In this document: positions 1 through 4,996 of the stretch, one piece after another
Layout: the number at the start of each line of letters is the position of its first letter
Numbering within the stretch: position 1 is the first letter of the stretch
Source: Proteobacteria bacterium UBA1673
GTDB lineage: Bacteria > Pseudomonadota > Gammaproteobacteria > Comchoanobacterales > Comchoanobacteraceae
Length of the DNA: 6,145 bases
Reading direction: 5' to 3'
Assembly (NCBI GenBank): GCA_002320385.1
Contig: DCKN01000001.1
Coordinates: 1 to 6,145, forward strand
The notes under the pieces: model-generated
Database searches by the model: none
What the model was told of the DNA's origin: nothing
What the model saw: only the letters and a program-made list of their open reading frames with translations
Translations under genes and position numbers: made by a program

Positions 1-143
1 ACATGCACGCCTTGCTTGATAACCATGTAGTTGTTTCCCTCTGAAGCACTTAAGAGCAGCATCAGACCTATTGAGACATAGATCATCAGCAAGCTATTTA
101 AGCTTATTCGCTCCATTCTAGGATTTTCGTTAAAATAAAACAT
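1..143 (-). CDS. rodA: RodA (MrdB), SEDS-family peptidoglycan glycosyltransferase, N-terminal fragment
   Basis: Only the first 47 codons are present; the gene leaves the window at base 1. The visible part has a short polar N-terminus with basic residues, then a first membrane helix (about residues 16-32) ending in the motif LLLSASEGNN. This matches the end of RodA/FtsW helix 1, where E. coli RodA has VIWSASGQD. RodA polymerises lipid II glycan strands in the inner membrane as partner of PBP2, and the gene lies just downstream of mrdA, as in many proteobacteria. Two in-frame ATGs are possible, at 143 and at 116, neither with a clear Shine-Dalgarno. I chose 143 because its distance from the upstream -10 box fits the other genes here, and because RodA proteins usually have some polar residues before helix 1. 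With so little sequence, FtsW is not excluded by motif alone, but the mrdA neighbour favours RodA. Confidence 0.82.
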   Translation of the reverse strand, partial: MFYFNENPRMERISLNSLLMIYVSIGLMLLLSASEGNNYMVIKQGVH

Positions 144-167
144 GTTTTGCGCGATTTCTTTGTCTTG

Positions 168-197
168 ATTATAGCGCTAATTCTGAGCTATAAGCAA
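168..197 (-). promoter_or_regulatory. Probable sigma-70 promoter of rodA in the mrdA-rodA gap
   Basis: On the minus strand the -10 is a perfect TATAAT (168-173) and the -35 is TTGCTT (192-197), 18 bases apart. Transcription would start near 161, about 18 bases before the ATG at 143. The gap between mrdA and rodA (144-298) holds nothing else I recognise: no tRNA, no convincing terminator and no ORF longer than a few codons. The -35 is only a partial match, so the call rests mainly on the -10 and on its spacing to the start codon. Read-through from mrdA may also feed rodA. Confidence 0.55.
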
Positions 198-298
198 TCA
201 TCTTATGGTAGTTGCTTAGTATTATTTAGTCGAACAGATCTATATTTTAGCTGATCTTTCAGTGTTTATTCGTATGGATTATGCTATCGGTCATGATC

Positions 299-2089
299 TT
301 ATGTGTCGAAATAGTCCTCAATGATTTCTTTTGCGACTAATATGGCATCGTTTTCATTTTCAATTAGCACTGTGATTGAAAAATCAGATGGATCTTTAAC
401 GACGAAGCCAATGAACCATGAGTGATCAGAGAGGTGTTTGGATTTATTGAGGCGCCATGAGTCTTTGATCAGCTGTGCTGTCCCTGTCTTGGCTGCAAAT
501 GGTAAATTATGGTGTCCGAAGCGTTTTCCTGTACCGAGTTTGATTACTTTCTGCATTGCTGCGGTAACAAAATGCCAATTGCTCGGGTCGATTGACTTAA
601 AATTTGAAGATTTTGAGGGTTGGATTACTGTAGGTTGGTTGTCAGATTGTTTGATCGATTTGACAAGATGAAGCTGTATGTTTTCTCCTCGATTCGCAAA
701 AATATTAATGGCTTGAGCCATTTGTATAGGTGTGGCTAACATGGACCCTTGTCCGATTCCAGTAATAATCGTATCGCCAATAAGCCATGATTGACCTCGC
801 TTTTTTTTCCAAGATCGATCTGGTACGAGTCCAGTTTTTTCTCCAGATAAATCAATGCCTGTTTTGTCACCGAACCCGTAAGATGCGTATATATCACGCA
901 TGGTATCGATACCTGTCATGATTGCTAGGTGATAAAAGAAAGTGTCGTTTGACAATACGATTGCTTTGTGTGTGTCAACATGTCCATGTCCATTCCTATT
1001 CCAGTTGCGATAAATATTCTTAGTATTTTTGTAACGAAAATATCCAGGATCATAGATACTGAATTCACGATTGATAATCTTGTGATCTAGCGCGTGTAAT
1101 GCAAGAAATGGTTTCACGGTTGATGCTGGCGGAAACTGTCCAGATATTACTCGGTTGAATAGTGGTTTTTGGGGTGATTTTAGATAGTAGTCTAGCGCTT
1201 TGCTCATGCTGGGGTCGAGGAACGCATTGGGGTCGTAACTGGGGGCACTAAATAATCCGAGTATTTCTCCGTTAGATGGGTTTGAAACAATGACTGCGCC
1301 TCGCTTATCTTGCATCTTATTTTTTATGATTTCTTGAAGTTTGAGATCGATGGTTAACGTTAGGTCTGCGCCATTTTGTGCAGGTATGTCAGATATAGAT
1401 TGAAGAATATTCCCTTTGGCGTCTCGTTGTAGTTGAGCAACACCAGATTTTCCCGATAATATTTTGTCATAATATTTCTCAATTCCCTCAGCGCCTGAGT
1501 GTGTTGCAAGAATATTAGGATTGCTCGATTTTTTATCTTTTGCTGTTTTCTTTGCTAACACATAGCCGGTTACTGCTGAACAAGAATCTCCGTGTGGATA
1601 GTATCGATTGAACTCAGGAACGACCTTGAGGGGATCTAGATGTAGGCTGTTTTTGTAAATCGTATGTAACGTCTCTTGTTTGAGGTCTTTTAAAATACGA
1701 ATTGTTTTAGATTTCTTGTCATGATGAATGATATTTTTGATGTTTTCAAAATCCTCATTGGATATGAGCTTTGTGTCTTTTAGTGTTTGTAGGACTTTTA
1801 TATCATTTTTTGCACGTGTTGTTAGTTCTAAATGAAATTTGGGTTTATTATTTGCAAGGATATGTCCGTTTCTATCTAAAATGAGCCCTCGCTGGGCTTG
1901 TAGATTTGCAAATGTGTACTGATTATCAAGACTTTTATTGAAAAGGCTTTGTCCATAGATGATTTGTAATTGTACGAGTCTGAACACAAGTATACCAACC
2001 AGTAAACAGAAGAACACGAGCGTGATAACTATTCGAGTGGCGTGTTGATAAACTCGAACACGGTAAGCGTTGTTCTCTTCTCTTTTCAT
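299..2089 (-). CDS. mrdA: Penicillin-binding protein 2 (PBP2), elongasome D,D-transpeptidase
   Basis: A 596-aa class B penicillin-binding protein that cross-links peptidoglycan in the periplasm during lateral-wall growth, working with RodA. Residues 1-17 are cytoplasmic and residues about 18-44 form the single membrane anchor. The RGLILDRNG motif (67-75) opens the N-terminal pedestal domain typical of class B PBPs. The C-terminal transpeptidase domain carries all three active-site motifs: S323-T-V-K326 in PPASTVKPF (catalytic Ser323), S380-N-D (PBP2 proteins often have Asp at the third position; E. coli has SSD), and K534-T-G in AAKTGTAQL. It is somewhat shorter than E. coli PBP2 (633 aa), mostly through a missing C-terminal tail. 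The ATG at 2089 overlaps the rlmH stop by four bases (ATGA) and has no clear Shine-Dalgarno, so translation is probably coupled to rlmH. The reading frame is intact, and the identification by motifs, length and neighbours is firm. Confidence 0.97.
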   Translation of the reverse strand: MKREENNAYRVRVYQHATRIVITLVFFCLLVGILVFRLVQLQIIYGQSLFNKSLDNQYTFANLQAQRGLILDRNGHILANNKPKFHLELTTRAKNDIKVLQTLKDTKLISNEDFENIKNIIHHDKKSKTIRILKDLKQETLHTIYKNSLHLDPLKVVPEFNRYYPHGDSCSAVTGYVLAKKTAKDKKSSNPNILATHSGAEGIEKYYDKILSGKSGVAQLQRDAKGNILQSISDIPAQNGADLTLTIDLKLQEIIKNKMQDKRGAVIVSNPSNGEILGLFSAPSYDPNAFLDPSMSKALDYYLKSPQKPLFNRVISGQFPPASTVKPFLALHALDHKIINREFSIYDPGYFRYKNTKNIYRNWNRNGHGHVDTHKAIVLSNDTFFYHLAIMTGIDTMRDIYASYGFGDKTGIDLSGEKTGLVPDRSWKKKRGQSWLIGDTIITGIGQGSMLATPIQMAQAINIFANRGENIQLHLVKSIKQSDNQPTVIQPSKSSNFKSIDPSNWHFVTAAMQKVIKLGTGKRFGHHNLPFAAKTGTAQLIKDSWRLNKSKHLSDHSWFIGFVVKDPSDFSITVLIENENDAILVAKEIIEDYFDT

Positions 2090-2553
2090 CGGTGGTAGGG
2101 ATGTTTATGGATAAGTGTCAAACAGCGATAGAGCTGCTCATACAGTATCACCCTTGCCAGAATGTGTGGTAGGGTGAACTTACCAAGCGCTAGTTTTTCG
2201 TGAGTGTGCTCGAATATCTGTTCACTTAAACCGTCTGGGCCGCCAATGAGATAGCAAATGGTTTGGTGATTTTCATTGTATTGTTGGAGCTTCCTTGCGT
2301 ATGCGTGACTAGAGTATAGTGGGCCGTTTTCGTCGAGTGCAATTACATAAGCACCTTTGGGGATATGTTGACTCAGTAGTTTGTACTCACTATGCTTAAG
2401 TTTGTTGATGCTGTTTTGCTTCGTTCGTTTAGGTGTTGCAAAGCAGTTCTCAGAGAGATTCGTCATTGCTTTGATGCGTTGAAGGTACATATCTAATACT
2501 TCTTTTTGCCAGCCTTCAGACGGTTTTCCTATTGTGTTCACCACAATGTTCAC
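2086..2553 (-). CDS. rlmH: 23S rRNA (pseudouridine1915-N3)-methyltransferase RlmH
   Basis: A 155-aa SPOUT-family methyltransferase, the same length as E. coli RlmH. The family transfers a methyl group from S-adenosylmethionine to N3 of pseudouridine 1915 in helix 69 of 23S rRNA, acting on the assembled 70S ribosome as a homodimer. Visible signatures are IALDENG (71-77), the SAM-binding knot loop LIGGPDGLS (102-110), TLPHILARV (127-135), and the C-terminal HPYHR (151-155), which is expected to reach the active site. The start is GTG at 2553, chosen for the AAGGAG ten bases upstream. Residues MNIVVNTIGK then match the family's first beta strand. The gene follows rsfS by 14 bases, and its TGA stop lies inside the ATGA overlap with mrdA. 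The protein ends at the Arg of HPYHR, one residue earlier than in E. coli; S. aureus RlmH also stops at the equivalent basic residue, so this is not a defect. Confidence 0.96.
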   Translation of the reverse strand: MNIVVNTIGKPSEGWQKEVLDMYLQRIKAMTNLSENCFATPKRTKQNSINKLKHSEYKLLSQHIPKGAYVIALDENGPLYSSHAYARKLQQYNENHQTICYLIGGPDGLSEQIFEHTHEKLALGKFTLPHILARVILYEQLYRCLTLIHKHPYHR

Positions 2554-2563
2554 AGTGATAATA

Positions 2564-2569
2564 CTCCTT
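2564..2569 (-). promoter_or_regulatory. Strong Shine-Dalgarno (AAGGAG) that sets the rlmH GTG start
   Basis: The minus strand reads AAGGAG ten bases before the GTG at 2553. Its first two bases belong to the TAA stop codon of rsfS, so ribosomes finishing rsfS stop directly on the rlmH ribosome-binding site. It is the only near-perfect Shine-Dalgarno in front of a gene in this window. It supports the GTG start and translational linkage of the two ribosome-associated genes. Confidence 0.8.
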
Positions 2570-2885
2570 AGAGCTCTTTACTCCAAAGCTTTTCTATCGC
2601 GTAATATTCACGCGTGTCTGGCAACATGATGTGTACGATAATATCTCCGAAGTTTACCAATATCCATTGACAGTAGTCCTCGCCTTCTATTTGCGGCTTA
2701 GGGCCTGCGAGTTGACTAGATAGATCGATGAGTGCTTGCATCATAGCTTTATTGTGTCGAACATTGTTGCCCGTTACGATGAGCATGTGGTCGGTCATCG
2801 ATGTGATGCCAGAGACGTCTAGATGCGTAATCTTTGGTGACTTCATATCATCAAGCGTGGCGATAATTTTATCGAGATTTGACAT
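2568..2885 (-). CDS. rsfS: Ribosomal silencing factor RsfS
   Basis: A RsfS/Iojap-family protein. In this family it binds uL14 on the 50S subunit and blocks joining with 30S, lowering translation in stationary phase or starvation. From the ATG at 2885 the product is 105 aa, the same as E. coli RsfS. Family signatures are HLDVSGITSMTDHMLIVTG (21-39), the conserved Arg-His in NVRHNKAM (41-48), IEGEDYCQWILVNFGD (66-81), VHIMLPDTREYY (84-95) and the terminal LEKLW-like IEKLWS (97-102). The frame stays open upstream to a TTG at 2939, which would add 18 residues. I rejected that start because the TTG lies within a perfect -35 box (TTGACA) and the extension has no counterpart in E. coli. The gene heads the rsfS-rlmH-mrdA operon and is divergent from orn. 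No clear Shine-Dalgarno precedes the ATG. Confidence 0.94.
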   Translation of the reverse strand: MSNLDKIIATLDDMKSPKITHLDVSGITSMTDHMLIVTGNNVRHNKAMMQALIDLSSQLAGPKPQIEGEDYCQWILVNFGDIIVHIMLPDTREYYAIEKLWSKEL

Positions 2886-2910
2886 ATTGGTTATTTTATC
2901 AGATATATGA

Positions 2911-2939
2911 ATTATAGATTCGTTGTCTTTTTTTGTCAA
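2911..2939 (-). promoter_or_regulatory. Consensus sigma-70 promoter of the rsfS-rlmH-mrdA operon
   Basis: On the minus strand the -35 is TTGACA (2934-2939) and the -10 is TATAAT (2911-2916), separated by exactly 17 bases. This is a perfect match to the consensus at both hexamers and in spacing. Transcription should start near 2904, about 19 bases before the ATG at 2885. Because the match is complete, strong constitutive expression is expected; I see no obvious operator over it. Confidence 0.88.
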
Positions 2940-2980
2940 TAATTCTCTATTCTGTTAATGTAATAGGCCGCAATACTGTA

Positions 2981-3008
2981 TTGAATATTAGTTAAAAACT
3001 GCTATAGT
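2981..3008 (+). promoter_or_regulatory. Probable sigma-70 promoter of orn with extended -10
   Basis: The -35 is TTGAAT (2981-2986) and the -10 is TATAGT (3003-3008), 16 bases apart, with the extended -10 TG at 3000-3001 (TGCTATAGT). The predicted transcription start is near 3015, about 21 bases before the ATG at 3036. It is back to back with the rsfS promoter, the two -35 boxes being about 41 bases apart, so one regulator bound between them could affect both. A second TATAAT at 3018-3023 lies too close to the gene to give a leader. Confidence 0.65.
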
Positions 3009-3035
3009 GATAGTCATTATAATTGTGAGATGTCT

Positions 3036-3578
3036 ATGAGTGCTAGGTGGGTGTGGTGTGATCTTGAAATGACTGGGCTTGATCCTTATGTTTCGCGGAT
3101 CATCGAGATAGCTAGTATCATTACTGATTCAGACCTCAATATCATTGCAGAGGGGCCCAGTATTGTAATTCATCAACCTGAAATCGCATTGCAGGACCTA
3201 TCTCCCTGGATCTATGATCATCATGGTCAGTCAGGATTGTTGGATGCGGTTCGCAAAAGTAATGTGACTTTAGCCCAAGCTCAATCGCGTACGCTTGACT
3301 TTATTAAGGACTATGTTGAACCGGGAAAGTCGCCATTGTGTGGAAATTCAATTGGTACGGATCGCGCTTTTTTGCAGAGACACATGCCTGATTTATCTGC
3401 TTATCTACATTACCGTAATATTGATGTTACAAGTATCAAGCTTGTTTTAGACAAGTGGTGTCCACACCATGCTGAGCTGAGGAAAAAAGGCGCTCATCGG
3501 GCACTTGATGATATTAAGGAGTCTATTGATCAACTTCGTGTTTATCGGAATTTTATTCTCTCAAAGCCCACAGAATAA
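3036..3578 (+). CDS. orn: Oligoribonuclease (3'-5' exoribonuclease, DEDDh family)
   Basis: A 180-aa cytoplasmic exonuclease (E. coli Orn is 181 aa) that degrades the shortest RNA oligomers, including pGpG from cyclic-di-GMP breakdown, to mononucleotides. It finishes mRNA decay and is essential in E. coli. All catalytic residues are visible: D9 and E11 in WCDLEMTGLD, D109 in LCGNSIGTDR, H154 in GAHRALDD, and D159 at its end. The HYRNIDVTS segment (125-133) also matches the family. Two ATGs lie two codons apart, at 3030 and 3036. I prefer 3036 because the GTGAG at 3025-3029 is then spaced six bases from the start and the protein opens MSARWVWCDLE, close to other Orn proteins. Using 3030 would add only Met-Ser. 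The gene starts the plus-strand block and is followed after 94 bases by the 418-aa membrane-protein gene, which has its own promoter. Confidence 0.97.
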   Translation: MSARWVWCDLEMTGLDPYVSRIIEIASIITDSDLNIIAEGPSIVIHQPEIALQDLSPWIYDHHGQSGLLDAVRKSNVTLAQAQSRTLDFIKDYVEPGKSPLCGNSIGTDRAFLQRHMPDLSAYLHYRNIDVTSIKLVLDKWCPHHAELRKKGAHRALDDIKESIDQLRVYRNFILSKPTE

Positions 3579-3618
3579 GCACCCTTTGTGTATGTGACTT
3601 TCTGGTGTCGATTACTGG

Positions 3619-3648
3619 TTGTCTGTGCAATATCATTCATGCTATGAT
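3619..3648 (+). promoter_or_regulatory. Probable extended -10 promoter of the 418-aa membrane-protein gene
   Basis: The -35 is TTGTCT (3619-3624) and the -10 is TATGAT (3643-3648), 18 bases apart. The extended -10 TG sits at 3640-3641, giving TGCTATGAT. Transcription would begin near 3655, about 18 bases before the ATG at 3673. The box TTGTCT includes the TTG that would otherwise be read as an upstream start codon, so the longer form of the protein would not be translated from this transcript. Confidence 0.6.
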
Positions 3649-3672
3649 TGGGGAATCTGTCTGCTGTATGCT

Positions 3673-4929
3673 ATGTCAATCTCTAAATTCGTCAGATCAT
3701 TCAAGCGCGGCTGTTGGTGGTCGCTCATTACGCTTCTCAGAGTCGATTTTATCCGATTTGATGCCGATATGGGTTATAGCTCGATCGCGACGGTGATTTC
3801 GGTTGTTTCTCTCATCTCATATATACCTTTAATTAAGTTGTTGTCGTTATTGATCTCAGTTCACGGTCTCGTCGTTACAGGTTATGTCTACAGTCTCATG
3901 TTGATTGTTTCATTGTGCTGCTTTTCTAAATCTGATAATAAGAAATATCAGTATGGTTCAACCAGTCTTCAGTCGGCTCTCGTTTTACATGATGCGCTAT
4001 TTCGCTTTTTGAATCGATTTAGGCCGTGGTTTATTAGTGCGCGTAGTTATGCTTGTTATGCTCTCGAAAAATTTGGATCTTTACGACATGGTAGATATTA
4101 CCAATCGCCTTTTATGCTCCAGTATGAGTTAGTCCTATACTATGTTGTTGCAAACCAACCAATTTTTCTTTTATTCGATAAAGCTTGTGAGTGCTTTGAG
4201 CTACTTACCATGGGTTACGTCATCTATAAAGGGGTTACCTTGGCGCAGGCGATCGTGATATTTTTGTTACTCAAAGTGATCTCTACAGCATGTATGCGTT
4301 CACTTGAGCGTTTCATTGATGACACAGTCTTTAGTTGTGGCTCATCGAGAGCTGACAAAAAAAAGATGGCTTACCGTGTTGTATTGAATCTTCTTGCATC
4401 AGTTTCTACGAGGCTGCGATTGGCCTCGAGTCGCTATATTCCATCAATCGTGAATCCGCATCTTGATATTGCTCATAAAATCCTTAGGATCTGTAAACTT
4501 GGTGGTATTAATGCTCATCTATTGCCTTATTTGAAATTGGATGGTCACAATCGTTTCCTCGAGATGGGAAGCTATTTTAAGTTCACTCAATTTTATTTGG
4601 AGCTGAACGGTGTATCTAAAATTTCAAATGTGACGCGCTATTTATTCCAGGAGCATATGGGGTGTTTTAAACGGTTGTTTCTCTTCATCGACGATCGTAT
4701 CGATTATCTATTACACCCTGTCTGGACGATCCTTTTGTATGCCACTATGGCGTTTGATGTAACCATGCGCGAGATCATTCGGGTGAAAAAAGGCGTTGAT
4801 CCCGTTGTGCCTAAAGTATTGAGTAAAATGGTCAAAAGTCGGTACCCAAGCGCTGATGTTGTTCATCGACCAAAGGAGTCAATCATCGCTACCATTTCGA
4901 CGACCAGTAGATCTGTGGCACGAATGTGA
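3673..4929 (+). CDS. Unrecognised 418-aa predicted membrane protein
   Basis: I do not recognise this protein and assign no function. It is an uninterrupted 418-codon frame with no competing gene on either strand. The N-terminus is basic and amphipathic (SKFVRSFKRGCWW). Hydrophobic stretches, likely membrane helices, lie at about residues 36-61, 67-84, 149-168 and 192-208, with a weaker one near 351-363. The segment between helices 2 and 3 and the long region 215-350 are polar to amphipathic and rich in Arg, Lys, Leu and Ser. There are about ten Cys, but no paired CxxC. The C-terminal 40 residues are basic and Ser/Thr-rich, and may be disordered. No ATP-binding, protease or transporter signature is visible. 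The start at 3673 is chosen from the promoter; the frame is open back to a TTG at 3619, and an ATG at 3769 is a later option. No good Shine-Dalgarno precedes 3673. It sits between orn and nnr, where E. coli has tRNA-Gly genes and queG. Confidence 0.72.
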   Translation: MSISKFVRSFKRGCWWSLITLLRVDFIRFDADMGYSSIATVISVVSLISYIPLIKLLSLLISVHGLVVTGYVYSLMLIVSLCCFSKSDNKKYQYGSTSLQSALVLHDALFRFLNRFRPWFISARSYACYALEKFGSLRHGRYYQSPFMLQYELVLYYVVANQPIFLLFDKACECFELLTMGYVIYKGVTLAQAIVIFLLLKVISTACMRSLERFIDDTVFSCGSSRADKKKMAYRVVLNLLASVSTRLRLASSRYIPSIVNPHLDIAHKILRICKLGGINAHLLPYLKLDGHNRFLEMGSYFKFTQFYLELNGVSKISNVTRYLFQEHMGCFKRLFLFIDDRIDYLLHPVWTILLYATMAFDVTMREIIRVKKGVDPVVPKVLSKMVKSRYPSADVVHRPKESIIATISTTSRSVARM

Positions 4930-4940
4930 TACAAAACTAA

Positions 4941-4969
4941 CAGTCGCTTTAATAAATCTGTGCTATAAT
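4941..4969 (+). promoter_or_regulatory. Probable extended -10 promoter of nnr
   Basis: The sequence TGCTATAAT (4961-4969) is a perfect extended -10 element. The -35 position, around 4941-4946, is poor (CAGTCG), as is common for extended -10 promoters. Transcription would start near 4976, about 21 bases before the ATG at 4997. The interval after the upstream gene's stop (4930-4996) shows no terminator hairpin, so read-through from that gene is also likely. Confidence 0.6.
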
Positions 4970-4996
4970 GAACTTAGAAACCTATCATGAGTGTTT

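Noticed and set aside
236..257. AGATC...GATCT inverted repeat in the mrdA-rodA gap as a terminator
   Set aside because: The stem is only five pairs with a loop of over ten bases and no following T-run, too weak for a rho-independent terminator.
438..671. 77-codon plus-strand frame inside mrdA
   Set aside because: It is antisense to the conserved PBP2 transpeptidase domain, has no family signature and no promoter or Shine-Dalgarno, and is best explained as a shadow frame.
2728..2910. 60-codon plus-strand frame opposite rsfS
   Set aside because: It is antisense to the conserved RsfS core and has no start signals; it is a shadow of the real gene.
2973..2993. LexA-like operator (CTGT start) between rsfS and orn
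   Set aside because: Only the left half CTGT is present; there is no ACAG at the required distance.
3018..3023. TATAAT just upstream of orn as its -10 box
   Set aside because: Transcription would start at about 3030, leaving almost no leader. The TGCTATAGT at 3000-3008 has a suitable -35 and better spacing.
3605..3796. 63-codon frame overlapping the start of the 418-aa gene
   Set aside because: It overlaps the longer frame, has no hydrophobic or family signature and no Shine-Dalgarno. It spans the promoter that I assign to the 418-aa gene.
3673..4929. Possible distant CobD/CbiB or AmpE-like membrane protein
   Set aside because: The rough helix layout and a segment near residues 155-185 recalled this superfamily, but the family's diagnostic motifs are not visible, so naming it would be guesswork.
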